A model generated the notes under the pieces. It was given only the letters and a program-made list of their open reading frames with translations, was not told the DNA's origin and searched no databases. The position numbers and the translations under genes are program-made. DNA of 64,000 nucleotides, taken from the NCBI GenBank assembly GCA_965223125.1, contig OZ244984.1:3720001-3784000 (forward strand). Reading direction: 5' to 3'. The DNA comes from Pacificispira sp965223125 (GTDB taxonomy: Bacteria; Pseudomonadota; Alphaproteobacteria; UBA8366; Aestuariispiraceae). This document shows positions 16,665 through 25,478 of this stretch, one piece after another (position 1 is the first letter of the stretch; every line of letters begins with the position of its first letter).

Positions 16665-17843
16665 ATGAGCGACTCCACAGCGTCAGCCCATGCCACGACA
16701 CCATCCTCCACGGTTGCTGATCCGATCCGCATCATGGTGGTCGATGATGCTCTGGTCATTAGAGGAATGCTGACCCGGATCCTGGAAGCGGAGGCGGACA
16801 TGACCGTCGTCGCGTCGGCTGGCGATGGAGAACGCGCATTGTCCATGCTGACACGCAGTGATGTGGATGTTGTCGTTCTTGATATCGAAATGCCCAGGAT
16901 GGACGGGATCGAGGCGCTGCCCAAGATCGTCGCTGGATATCCCCATATTCAGGTTGTCATGGCGTCAACCCTGACCAAGCGTAATGCGGAAATCTCCATC
17001 AAGGCACTGGGGCTCGGCGCGGCGGATTACGTCACCAAGCCCAGTTCCACCGGTGAATTGCGATCCGCCGAGGAGTTCAAGCGTGAACTGGTCGACAAGG
17101 TCCGATCCCTTGGCCGGGCGGCACAGCGACGTGCCGCCCGCACCGCTGAGCGCGGGTCCGTGCGCGCCTTCCGTGCTGATACGGCATCCGGGCGTTTGCC
17201 ATCCAGTGCTACCGCCATCGGCCGTGGCAAGGAGGTCGTGCTGCGCCCGCTGAAGCCATTCCGTCCCGATGCGCTGGCAATTGGCAGTTCCACCGGGGGG
17301 CCGCAGGCGCTGCTCAAGGTACTGAAGGATGTCGGTGCCGTGCAGCAGCCGATATTCATCACCCAACATATGCCAGCCACATTCACGACGATCCTGGCAG
17401 AGCATATCAGCCGTGCCGTTGGTCGGCCCTGCGTCGAAGGATCTGACGGTTTGATCGTGGAGTCGGGCAAGATTTATCTGGCTCCGGGAAATTTTCATAT
17501 GCTGGTGAAATCGAGCGGCGGACGAACCACCCTTGCCATTTCCAATGATCCGCCCGAAAATTTCGTGCGTCCGTCTGTGGATCCGATGCTGCGCAGTCTG
17601 GTAGCGATCTATGGTGGCCGCCTGCTGGTGACAATTCTTACCGGCATGGGATCCGACGGGGCCAAGGGGGCGAAGGCATGCGTTGATGCCGGTGCGCAGG
17701 TGCTGGCGCAGGATGAGGCGACAAGCGTGGTCTGGGGAATGCCGGGTGCCGTTGCAACGGCGGGCCTGTGCGGGGCAGTTCTGCCGCTGGATAAGATCGG
17801 TTCGGAAATCCGACGCTTTGCGGTGGATGGAGGTCGGGTATGA
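16665..17843 (+). CDS. cheB: Chemotaxis protein-glutamate methylesterase CheB
   Basis: 392 residues: receiver (20-140, Asp73 in VVVLDIEMP), linker, and C-terminal methylesterase with the catalytic triad Ser209 (IGSSTGGP), His235 (TQHMP) and Asp331 (TGMGSDGAKG). It removes methyl groups from, or deamidates, receptor glutamyl sites after phosphorylation by CheA. The ATG follows the cheY stop with no gap and the 3' end overlaps cheR by 4 bp, so cheY-cheB-cheR is one transcript. Confidence 0.95.
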   Translation: MSDSTASAHATTPSSTVADPIRIMVVDDALVIRGMLTRILEAEADMTVVASAGDGERALSMLTRSDVDVVVLDIEMPRMDGIEALPKIVAGYPHIQVVMASTLTKRNAEISIKALGLGAADYVTKPSSTGELRSAEEFKRELVDKVRSLGRAAQRRAARTAERGSVRAFRADTASGRLPSSATAIGRGKEVVLRPLKPFRPDALAIGSSTGGPQALLKVLKDVGAVQQPIFITQHMPATFTTILAEHISRAVGRPCVEGSDGLIVESGKIYLAPGNFHMLVKSSGGRTTLAISNDPPENFVRPSVDPMLRSLVAIYGGRLLVTILTGMGSDGAKGAKACVDAGAQVLAQDEATSVVWGMPGAVATAGLCGAVLPLDKIGSEIRRFAVDGGRV

Positions 17844-18676
17844 AGATCGAGAATTTCGACATGCTCTCGACGATGCTGAAGCAGCGGTCCGGTCTCGTGC
17901 TGACCAAGGACAAGGCCTATCTGCTGGAAACCCGTCTGATGCCCGTTGCGCGCAAACACGGATTGCGCGATCTGGACGATGTCTGCGATGTCGTGCGCAC
18001 CCGTAAGGATGCGAAACTGATTGCAGACATCACCGAGGCAATGACTACGAATGAATCGCTGTTTTTCCGCGACAGCAAACCCTTTGACTCCTTCCGCAAC
18101 GCGCTGCTGCCGCAAATGATGCAGGCGCGCGCGTCCAGTCGCAAAATCAGGATATGGAGCGCCGCCTGTTCCAGCGGCCAGGAACCCTATTCCCTGGCCA
18201 TGATCCTGAAAGAGGAACAGGCCCGATTGCAGGGGTGGCGGTTTGAAATCGTCGCGACCGACATTTCAGAAGAAATGCTGGCCAAGGCCAAAGCAGGAAT
18301 CTATTCCCAGTTTGAGGTCCAGCGCGGTCTGCCGATCCAGATGCTGGTGAAATACTTTAAGCAGAACGGTGACAAGTGGCATATCGATTCCAGCCTGCGC
18401 TCGATGGTCGATTATCGCCCCTTCAATCTGCTGGAACATCCCCGCGCGCTTGGTCAATTCGATATCGTCTTCTGTCGGAACGTCTTGATCTATTTCGACC
18501 AGCCGACCAAAGCGTCGGTATTGGACAGAATATCGGAAGTGTTGGCCAAGGACGGGGTACTCTATCTGGGTGGGGCGGAAACCGTGCTTGGCGTCACTGA
18601 CAGATTCAAGCCGGTCCCGAACCTGCGCGGCATGTATCAGCACACCGACGGCACGCCTGCGGTGAAAGTCGCCTGA
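17840..18676 (+). CDS. cheR: Chemotaxis receptor methyltransferase CheR
   Basis: 278 residues. The N-terminal helical domain (1-80) contains the ETRLMPVARKHGL segment; the C-terminal SAM-binding domain has IWSAACSSGQEPYSLAM, ATDISEEMLAKAK and FDIVFCRNVLIYFD. It methylates receptor glutamates, opposing CheB. It is the last gene of the locus; the convergent nitroreductase starts its 3' end 22 bp later. No receptor gene is present nearby. Confidence 0.94.
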   Translation: MKIENFDMLSTMLKQRSGLVLTKDKAYLLETRLMPVARKHGLRDLDDVCDVVRTRKDAKLIADITEAMTTNESLFFRDSKPFDSFRNALLPQMMQARASSRKIRIWSAACSSGQEPYSLAMILKEEQARLQGWRFEIVATDISEEMLAKAKAGIYSQFEVQRGLPIQMLVKYFKQNGDKWHIDSSLRSMVDYRPFNLLEHPRALGQFDIVFCRNVLIYFDQPTKASVLDRISEVLAKDGVLYLGGAETVLGVTDRFKPVPNLRGMYQHTDGTPAVKVA

Positions 18677-18697
18677 TTTCCTTTATCCCCGGTATTC

Positions 18698-19282
18698 TTA
18701 TGCGCCGGTCCAGTTTTCAATGAACTGGGCCACATCCGGTCGTGCCATGGTGCGGGGAGACTCGGAAATCGTACCGATATAGAGAAAACCGACCAAACGG
18801 TCCTTCTTCTGAAATCCCAGACCCAGTCGCACGGTTTCATCAAAGGCAGGCCAGCCCGTCAACAGGACAGAACCCCAGCCCGCCGCATGGGCGGCCAGCA
18901 GGATATTCTCCGTTGCACAGGCAGCGGCGACAAGCTGCTCTTCCGGCGGGACTTTTGGGTGATTCTCGACGATGTCAACACCGATTGCAACGATCAGGGG
19001 GGACCGCATTGGCTTGGAACGAATGATCGCAACCATCTCCTCGGTCGCCTGCGGGTCGTTGCGCCGCAGTGCCGTTTCAAACAGGTCCGATAGTTTCAGG
19101 CGAGCATCCCCCCGGATGATCTTGAACCGCCAGGGACGCAATGCCCCATGGTCCGGGGCGCTCATGCCCGTCTGAAGCAAACCGGCAAGTACGTCATCCG
19201 ATGGAGCGGGATCAATCAGCAGGTCCGCCTTGACGGATCGTCTGCCAGAAATGAAGTCCAGATAGGATTGCGGGTCGGTCAA
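18698..19282 (-). CDS. Nitroreductase-family FMN oxidoreductase (YdjA-like)
   Basis: 194 residues. The N-terminal RRSVKADLL holds the FMN-phosphate-binding Arg-Ser pair; SAPDHGALRPWRFKII matches the YdjA loop; AAHAAGWGSVLLTGWPAF is the C-terminal FMN contact. Such dimeric enzymes reduce nitro or quinone compounds with NAD(P)H; the natural substrate is unknown. A perfect 17-bp palindrome lies 15-31 nt before its start codon, suggesting specific control. Confidence 0.85.
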   Translation of the reverse strand: MTDPQSYLDFISGRRSVKADLLIDPAPSDDVLAGLLQTGMSAPDHGALRPWRFKIIRGDARLKLSDLFETALRRNDPQATEEMVAIIRSKPMRSPLIVAIGVDIVENHPKVPPEEQLVAAACATENILLAAHAAGWGSVLLTGWPAFDETVRLGLGFQKKDRLVGFLYIGTISESPRTMARPDVAQFIENWTGA

Positions 19283-19296
19283 AACAGCGTCTCCAA

Positions 19297-19313
19297 TTAA
19301 GAATCATTCTTAA
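19297..19313 (-). promoter_or_regulatory. Perfect palindrome TTAAGAATCATTCTTAA, Irr/ICE-like operator candidate
   Basis: Two 8-bp arms (TTAAGAAT / ATTCTTAA) flank a central C, 15 nt upstream of the nitroreductase ATG. It matches 15 of 17 positions of the iron control element consensus TTTAGAANNNTTCTAAA recognised by Irr in alphaproteobacteria as I remember it. It could equally serve another dimeric repressor. Direct observation is the palindrome; the regulator is inferred. Confidence 0.45.
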
Positions 19314-19351
19314 CATTATACATGGGTGGAGAATAGGCGCACGTCAACATG

Positions 19352-20179
19352 TCAGTCCAGCTTGAAACCTGATTTGCGAATATGGGCCCCGAAATTCGCT
19401 CTTTGCGGGGTCGCATATTGACGTGCCTTGTCCTCCGACCAGGAATATCGGGCTGCCGTCCCGAACCGTGCGGTATCGCGCTGACTGGCGAATGGGCGGG
19501 ATTTGTTGCGGCGCATGTCATATTCATCGAGTCCGGCATCTATCGCGGAGTCATCGAAACGATCCCGATGAATGGTATGGGAAAGTGACAGACGCGGACT
19601 GATGCGGGGCGGATAGACCGGGCGGCCAAGCGTCAGGCCGCAGATCGGGAAGACATGGTACGGCAAGGACAGTCGCTCCGATACTGCCTCAATATGATCA
19701 CGTAACGCACTGATTGGACAGGTGCCAAGCCCCACAGCCTCTGCCGCGGTTACAAAGGCCGAAAGCGCGATTCCGGCATCCAGTGCGGCATTGAAGAATG
19801 CATCCAGATGATCGTTTTCGAAGGCATGCCCCTGGCGTTCGTGAACGTGGCGAAGGCGGCGGTTGTTGCCGAGGAAGATGACGAAATGCGGCACGCGGAC
19901 AATCCACGGCATATCCGGAAAAAGGCTGTTGATCCAGGATCGTAGGGCCGGGTCCTCAACAAAAAGAATATCGCGTTGCTGCAGGTCGCTTTTGGTCGGA
20001 CTGGCCAGGGCGACCGCCGCCAGGGTATCCAGCAGCGCATCGGGCAGGGGGGCCGGGTCATAGACGCGGCAGGATCCTCGACCGGCCATTGTCACCAATC
20101 CTTCGAGATTCTCCATAGCCTCCGGCGCGGCACCATAGCGCTGCTGCAACACGTCAGTGATCGATTTCTGGTCAGTCAT
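19352..20179 (-). CDS. Nitroreductase-family FMN oxidoreductase (NfsA-like)
   Basis: 275 residues from the ATG at 20179, which overlaps the stop of the rhomboid gene by 8 bp. Typical features are LALASPTKSDLQQRDILFV (FMN and substrate loop), VPHFVIFLGNNRRL, and AAEAVGLGTCPISALRDH, followed by the long C-terminal tail that wraps the partner subunit in NfsA/Frp enzymes. It probably reduces nitro compounds or quinones with NADPH. Unrelated in detail to the smaller nitroreductase downstream, though both are on the same strand. Confidence 0.8.
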   Translation of the reverse strand: MTDQKSITDVLQQRYGAAPEAMENLEGLVTMAGRGSCRVYDPAPLPDALLDTLAAVALASPTKSDLQQRDILFVEDPALRSWINSLFPDMPWIVRVPHFVIFLGNNRRLRHVHERQGHAFENDHLDAFFNAALDAGIALSAFVTAAEAVGLGTCPISALRDHIEAVSERLSLPYHVFPICGLTLGRPVYPPRISPRLSLSHTIHRDRFDDSAIDAGLDEYDMRRNKSRPFASQRDTARFGTAARYSWSEDKARQYATPQRANFGAHIRKSGFKLD

Positions 20180-20861
20180 TGGCGGGATGTCCTTTCCCCC
20201 TTGCGCGCCAGGGCAGTAGCAAGGAAAGCAGGAATCCGGCGATGAAGCCACCGATATGCGCTTCCCCCGACACGGTGGTGCCGCCGGGGCCGGGCAGGAT
20301 GAGAAACAGCAGATTAGTCGCGAAGAATATGCCGATGAAGATCATCCCGGCACGGCGGTTGCTGAACGGATGCGGTACGATTTCATTTCCCCGACGCAGC
20401 AGAACCATGCGCGACAAGGCACCGACCAGGGCGGATACGCCGCCCGACGCCCCCACCAGGTAGAGCGTTTGTTCGCTATAGATGAGAGTAACCATCCAGG
20501 CACCACCCGCCGTGCCGAGCAGATAAAGCGCAACGAAGCTGTAGGTTGGAATCTGTCGCGCAATCGGTGTTCCAAAGGCCAGCAGGAAAGCGCAGTTCAC
20601 CAGAAGATGTAGCCACCCGGCATGTACAAGCGCATGGCCGACCCAGCGCGCCGTGATGATTATCGGTTCCTGGCTGAAATAGACAAGGTCCGCCGGATTG
20701 AACACGCAGAAGACCAGCATGGATTCGACCCAGTCCTGCGGCGCGACCAGTAGAAACAGATGCGCCGCTATGGTCAGACCGATGATCCAGAGGACAACGC
20801 CCGGAGCATTGAGGGCGGGTGGGCGTGACGGCGATGTCTGGGAGTGAAACGGATTGTTCAT
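20172..20861 (-). CDS. Rhomboid-family intramembrane serine protease
   Basis: 229 residues with six or seven membrane spans. The catalytic dyad is visible: Ser139 in GASGGVSAL and His202 in SGEAHIGGFIAG. The HAGWLHLLVN segment in the second helix provides the conserved His-Asn pair. The enzyme should cleave membrane-anchored substrates within the bilayer. The gene lies 4 bp after the stop of the GNAT gene on the same strand and overlaps the next nitroreductase start, so the three likely share a transcript. Confidence 0.9.
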   Translation of the reverse strand: MNNPFHSQTSPSRPPALNAPGVVLWIIGLTIAAHLFLLVAPQDWVESMLVFCVFNPADLVYFSQEPIIITARWVGHALVHAGWLHLLVNCAFLLAFGTPIARQIPTYSFVALYLLGTAGGAWMVTLIYSEQTLYLVGASGGVSALVGALSRMVLLRRGNEIVPHPFSNRRAGMIFIGIFFATNLLFLILPGPGGTTVSGEAHIGGFIAGFLLSLLLPWRARGKGHPAND

Positions 20862-20865
20862 GGGC

Positions 20866-21345
20866 TTATATCTGGTCCTCTTGCGCCAGCCTGTCTAGAT
20901 TGCCGTCGCGCAATTCATAGACTAGGGCCTGCGGGGACAGGGCGGCCCCGATGCGGTCGTAGAGATGCCGAGCTGGATTATCCTCGTAGACGGCCAATCC
21001 GATACAGCATTGCCCCTTGGCCGCCGCATCCCGTGCCACCCGGGCCAGAAGCTTTCGCCCCCAGCCTTGCCCGCGCAGATCGTCGGTTATGTAGAGATCA
21101 AGCAGCCATGTCGCCATCGTTCCTGAATCCGTATCAAAAAACTTCTGACACAGCGCATAACCCAGTGCGTCGATCCCATCCTCCAGCAGATATCCAAAAA
21201 GCAACGGATCCTCCCCGGCCATATGGGGCTGAATCCTGTCCGCCCCGAAGGCAGGCTGCATGATTCCGAAATGACGGTTCAGGGCATCGGCCAGTCGGGC
21301 GAGCGTAGCGGCATCCTGCGCGGTGGTGGGTCGGATCCTTGGCAT
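20866..21345 (-). CDS. GNAT-family N-acetyltransferase
   Basis: 159 residues. Start at 21345 chosen (MPRIRPTTAQD, GGAG about 10 nt upstream); an in-frame upstream extension is not conserved-looking and overlaps the region before the CoA-ligase. The acetyl-CoA loop is LDLYITDDLRGQGWGRKLLA, with YEDNPARHLYDRIGA near the C-terminus. It acetylates an unknown amine. Divergent from the acyl-CoA ligase, with a 135-bp intergenic region between their starts. Confidence 0.82.
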   Translation of the reverse strand: MPRIRPTTAQDAATLARLADALNRHFGIMQPAFGADRIQPHMAGEDPLLFGYLLEDGIDALGYALCQKFFDTDSGTMATWLLDLYITDDLRGQGWGRKLLARVARDAAAKGQCCIGLAVYEDNPARHLYDRIGAALSPQALVYELRDGNLDRLAQEDQI

Positions 21346-21480
21346 GATTGGCGATCTCCAGACAGTCCTGCCTGCGTTTACAGGTATTTCATCCATCCGA
21401 AAAGTCGCGACACTTGGCATTCCGTGAATGGTGGGTACAGTCCTGCCAGCGACACGTCCAAATATATTGGGGAGATAAGC

Positions 21481-22983
21481 GTGAATCTGGCGATCTGGTT
21501 GGAGCGGGCGGCGACCGCATTCGGTGATTTACCCTCCATCGGTCTGGGCAACCGGACGATCCGCACATTTTGTGAAAGCGGCGCTCGGGTGCGCGCGCTG
21601 GCGAGTGGTTTACGCGACCAACTGGGATTGGCACCGGGCGACAGGGTTGCGGTTTTTGCGAAGAACGGGCCGGATTATGCTGAAACTCTTTATGCAATCT
21701 GGTGGGCCGGTCTGGCTGCGGTTCCGATCAACGCGAAACTGCATCGCACCGAGGTTCAATATATTCTGGAGCATTGCGGTGCGAGGGCCGTCTTCGTATC
21801 GGAGGATGTGGCGGAGACTGCCGCATGTGGGTTGCCTAACGGCGTTCCGATGATCGAATTGGGAGGTGTCGCGTACCAGAAACTTGAACAAGCGTCAGGC
21901 TGCGATCCCGTATCGCGCGAAAATGACGACTTAGCCTGGTTGTTCTACACCTCCGGTACGACTGGGCGGCCGAAGGGTGCCATGCTGTCTCATCGCAATC
22001 TTGCCGCCATGACCTGGGGCTATTTCTCCAGCATCGACCGGCTGGAGCCGGGCGGCGCGATCCTGCATGCCGCACCGATGAGTCATGGATCGGGGCTCTA
22101 TATCCTGCCGCATCTGGCCCGGGCCTGCTGTCAGGTGACACCGGAAAGCGGCAGTTTCGATCCAGCGGAAATTTCCGAGACCTTCGCCGCCTGGAACGGC
22201 GTGTCGATGTTCGCAGCCCCGACCATGGTCAATCGCCTGACCCGCCATCCGGGCGAAATCCGCACAGACACCGTGCGGGCCATCGTCTATGGCGGCGGGC
22301 CGATGTATGTTGAGGATGCGCAGGCCGCATTGGCAAAGCTGGGTCCCTGTCTGGTTCAGATTTATGGGCAGGGCGAAAGCCCGATGAACATCACCTGCCT
22401 CGAACGGCAAGCCATCGCCGATACGAATCAGCCACGCTATCTGGAACGCCTGGGTTCCGCAGGACAGCCCTATGCCAATGTCGAGGTGCGGGTGGTCGAT
22501 GCCAATGACAATCCCGTGCCCCAGGGTGAAGCGGGAGAGATCATCACCCGCAGTGACAGCGTCATGTCAGGCTATTGGAACAATCCCGAAGCCAGTGCCG
22601 AAACCCTGCGCAATGGATGGCTGCATACCGGCGATGTCGGGCGCTTCGATGCCGACGGCTATCTGACGCTTATGGACCGGTCCAAGGATCTGGTCATATC
22701 CGGTGGTACGAACATCTATCCCCGAGAGGTCGAGGAAGTGCTGCTGGAGCATCCAAACGTCTTCGAAGTCTCGGTCATCGGTCGACGGGATGATGAATGG
22801 GGAGAGGTCGTTGTGGCCTATGTCGTCGGTGATGCTGCACCCGCCGCCCTGGATGCGCTCTGCCTGGAAAAAATGGCACGCTTCAAGCGCCCGAAGGACT
22901 ATATCTTTCTGGATGCCTTGCCGAAGAACAATTACGGCAAGGTGTTGAAAACCAGCCTGCGCGAGATGGACGCCAAACGCTGA
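21481..22983 (+). CDS. Class I acyl-CoA ligase (AMP-dependent synthetase)
   Basis: 500 residues with a GTG start preceded by GGGGAG; longer in-frame readings upstream have no such site. All adenylate-forming motifs are present: FYTSGTTGRPKGAMLSH (A3), YGQGESP (A5), HTGDVGRFD (A7), KDLVISGGTNIYPREVEE (A8 hinge) and NNYGKVLKT (A10, catalytic Lys). It activates a carboxylic acid to its CoA thioester via an acyl-AMP; chain length or aromatic preference cannot be read by eye. First gene of a plus-strand run with ppk2 15 bp downstream. Confidence 0.9.
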   Translation: MNLAIWLERAATAFGDLPSIGLGNRTIRTFCESGARVRALASGLRDQLGLAPGDRVAVFAKNGPDYAETLYAIWWAGLAAVPINAKLHRTEVQYILEHCGARAVFVSEDVAETAACGLPNGVPMIELGGVAYQKLEQASGCDPVSRENDDLAWLFYTSGTTGRPKGAMLSHRNLAAMTWGYFSSIDRLEPGGAILHAAPMSHGSGLYILPHLARACCQVTPESGSFDPAEISETFAAWNGVSMFAAPTMVNRLTRHPGEIRTDTVRAIVYGGGPMYVEDAQAALAKLGPCLVQIYGQGESPMNITCLERQAIADTNQPRYLERLGSAGQPYANVEVRVVDANDNPVPQGEAGEIITRSDSVMSGYWNNPEASAETLRNGWLHTGDVGRFDADGYLTLMDRSKDLVISGGTNIYPREVEEVLLEHPNVFEVSVIGRRDDEWGEVVVAYVVGDAAPAALDALCLEKMARFKRPKDYIFLDALPKNNYGKVLKTSLREMDAKR

Positions 22984-22998
22984 AAGCGAGATTACAAT

Positions 22999-23988
22999 AT
23001 GCCGAAGAAACCAATTCTGGACAGCATCCCAGATCCGCAGAAGCGACCGCCGGAGCAAACCGCCGATGGCAATGCAATGCGCCATGAACAGGCCTATCAC
23101 GGTGCCGGTGCGGAAATTGACGAGGCGATACTCGAAAGCTTTCGCAGTCCCAACTATCCCTACAAGAAATCAATGGACAAGAAGCTCTACGAGCGCCGCA
23201 AGGAATCGCTCCAGATCGAATTGCTCAAGGTTCAGCGATGGGCCAGGGAAACCGGCCAGCGCATCGTGATCCTGTTCGAAGGCCGGGACGCGGCAGGGAA
23301 GGGCGGCACGATCAAACGTTTCATGGAGCATTTGAATCCACGCGGTGCCCGCGTCGTCGCCCTGGAGAAGCCGACAGAGGAGGAACGCGGACAATGGTAC
23401 TATCAGCGCTATATCAAGCATCTGCCGACGGCAGGGGAGATGGTGCTGTTCGACCGGTCCTGGTACAACCGCGCCGGTGTGGAACGGGTGATGGGGTTCT
23501 GCACCCCGATGGAATATCTGGAATTCATGCGCCAGACACCGCAACTGGAGCGGATGCTAGTGAATAGCGGCATCCATCTGTTCAAATTCTGGTTCTCCGT
23601 CACCCAGGAAGAACAACTGAGCCGCTTCGAAGCGCGCGAACGCGATCCACTGAAGCGCTGGAAACTCTCGCCCATCGACAAAGCGGCAATGGGGAAATGG
23701 GACGAGTACAGCGAAGCCGAACAGGCGATGTTCTTCTATACCGATACGGCGGATGCGCCGTGGACGGTGGTGAAATCCAACGACAAGCGTCGCGCCCGAC
23801 TGGGCAGCATGACCCATTTTCTCGACCGTCTGCCCTATCCGGACAAGAACTTGAAGCTGGTCAAACGGGCCGATCCGAAAATCGTTGGCGCGGCCAGTCA
23901 TCTGATCGAGAACAGTGACCATATGTTCGGAGTCTCACTCGACACCCATCTTGAGGAAATCAAGGAAGAATCCACTGCAAACCCATGA
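22999..23988 (+). CDS. ppk2: Polyphosphate kinase 2
   Basis: 329 residues, one PPK2 domain. Walker A GRDAAGKGG (95-103), YQRYIKHLP, Walker B/lid region LFDRSWYNRAGVERVMGF, and FWFSVTQEEQLSRFEAR are all in place. It transfers phosphate between polyphosphate and nucleotides (GDP or ADP direction depending on class). The N-terminal 50 residues are polar and variable. The 3' end overlaps the next gene by 4 bp (ATGA). Confidence 0.93.
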   Translation: MPKKPILDSIPDPQKRPPEQTADGNAMRHEQAYHGAGAEIDEAILESFRSPNYPYKKSMDKKLYERRKESLQIELLKVQRWARETGQRIVILFEGRDAAGKGGTIKRFMEHLNPRGARVVALEKPTEEERGQWYYQRYIKHLPTAGEMVLFDRSWYNRAGVERVMGFCTPMEYLEFMRQTPQLERMLVNSGIHLFKFWFSVTQEEQLSRFEARERDPLKRWKLSPIDKAAMGKWDEYSEAEQAMFFYTDTADAPWTVVKSNDKRRARLGSMTHFLDRLPYPDKNLKLVKRADPKIVGAASHLIENSDHMFGVSLDTHLEEIKEESTANP

Positions 23989-24635
23989 AAGCAGTCATTA
24001 TTCCAGTCACACCATTTCAGCAGAACTGCTCTGTCATCTGGTGCGAGAAGACCCGGAAGGGGGCGGTTGTCGATCCCGGTGGTGATGTCGACCGTATCCT
24101 GGCTGCAGCCCAGCAGCAGGGAGTGGAAATAGAGAAGATATTGCTGACCCATGGGCATCTGGATCATTGCAGCGCCGCCCGGACGCTTGCCGACCGATTG
24201 GGCGTACCGCTGGAGGGGCCGCATCAGGAAGATGCCTTCTGGATCGACCGCCTACCGGAGGATTGTGCGAAATATGGGTTTCCCGCCACGGAATCCTTCA
24301 CTCCGGATCGATGGCTGGAGGAAGGAGAAACGGTGACGGTCGGGGAGGCGGTGCTGGATGTCTATCACTGTCCCGGTCATACGCCGGGCCATATCGTGTT
24401 TCACGACCGGGCCGACGGGATCGCCTGGGTCGGCGACGTGCTGTTCAACGGGTCGGTCGGACGCAGCGACTTTCCGCGTGGCGACGGACCGCTGCTGATC
24501 CGCTCCATCGTTGAAAAGCTGTGGCCGCTGGGCAATGAGACGGTGTTCATCCCTGGCCATGGACCCTATTCTACCTTTGGCGAGGAACGCCGCAGCAATC
24601 CGTTCGTGGCCGACCATGTGACCGGCGCGGCATAA
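23985..24635 (+). CDS. MBL-fold hydrolase (glyoxalase II-like)
   Basis: 216 residues. Metal ligands THGHLDH (two-metal HxHxDH motif), His in CPGHTPGH, Asp in WVGDVLF and the C-terminal PGHGPYST motif are all visible. The length and layout match the YcbL-type short glyoxalase II group, which hydrolyse thioesters such as S-lactoylglutathione, but the C-terminal helical domain of true glyoxalase II is missing. Translationally coupled to ppk2. Confidence 0.88.
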   Translation: MKAVIIPVTPFQQNCSVIWCEKTRKGAVVDPGGDVDRILAAAQQQGVEIEKILLTHGHLDHCSAARTLADRLGVPLEGPHQEDAFWIDRLPEDCAKYGFPATESFTPDRWLEEGETVTVGEAVLDVYHCPGHTPGHIVFHDRADGIAWVGDVLFNGSVGRSDFPRGDGPLLIRSIVEKLWPLGNETVFIPGHGPYSTFGEERRSNPFVADHVTGAA

Positions 24636-24660
24636 GAAAAGAAATAATGGGAGAAAATGC

Positions 24661-25467
24661 ATGGCGGATCGCCTGAAGGACAAGGTCGTGCTGATCGTTG
24701 GCGCGGGTTCAATCGGTCCCGGCTGGGGTAACGGCAAGGCGACGGCGGTTTTGTTCGCGCGGGAAGGGGCGGCGGTGATGTGCGCCGACGTTAATCTGGA
24801 CGCTGCGGAGGAGACTGCACGGATCATCCGCGACGCGGGTGGAACTGCACAGGCTCATGCCGCCAATGTTGCGATCCATGCCGATATTGAGGCAATGGTC
24901 GCCGCCACGGTCGCGCGTTTCGGGCGGATCGACATTCTGGACTACAATGTCGGGATTGCTGAGGTTGGTGGCGTTGCGGATCTTGCGGAAGCGGACTGGG
25001 ACAAGGTTTTCGATATCAATCTGAAAGGCTGTTTCCTGACCCTGAAACATGTCCTGCCCGTCATGGAGGGGCAGGGTAGCGGTTCGGTCGTCGCGATATC
25101 CTCCATCGCCTCAATCCGCCATACCGGTGTGCCTTTTTCCAGCTATTACGCCACCAAGGCGGCGCTTAATCAGTTGATCAAATCGACAGCGATTGACTAT
25201 GCCTCAAAGGGCATTCGCCTGAATCTCGTCCTGCCGGGCCTGATGAAAACCCCGATGGTGGAGAAATCCGCTGGAATTGCCGGAACCTATGCGAAGGGGG
25301 ATGTCTCGGAAATGTGGAAAATCCGCGATGCGCAGTGCCCGATGGGTCATATGGGGGATGCCTGGGATGTTGCCCAGGCCGCGCTTTTCCTGGCATCGGA
25401 CGAATCGAAATATATTACCGGACTGGAATTGCTGGTGGATGGCGGTATCACGCTTAAATACAGTTGA
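24661..25467 (+). CDS. Short-chain dehydrogenase/reductase
   Basis: 268 residues, classical SDR. Cofactor loop GAGSIGPGWGNGKATA (a variant of GxxxGxG with an insertion), Asp at the end of the second strand (CADVNLD) suggesting NAD preference, NVG in place of NAG (DYNVGIAEVGG), catalytic Ser/Tyr/Lys in AISSIASIRHTGVPFSSYYATKAAL, and C-terminal ASDESKYITGLELLVDGG. Substrate unknown. It follows the MBL gene by 25 bp. Confidence 0.9.
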   Translation: MADRLKDKVVLIVGAGSIGPGWGNGKATAVLFAREGAAVMCADVNLDAAEETARIIRDAGGTAQAHAANVAIHADIEAMVAATVARFGRIDILDYNVGIAEVGGVADLAEADWDKVFDINLKGCFLTLKHVLPVMEGQGSGSVVAISSIASIRHTGVPFSSYYATKAALNQLIKSTAIDYASKGIRLNLVLPGLMKTPMVEKSAGIAGTYAKGDVSEMWKIRDAQCPMGHMGDAWDVAQAALFLASDESKYITGLELLVDGGITLKYS

Positions 25468-25478
25468 GGAGGACTCAC

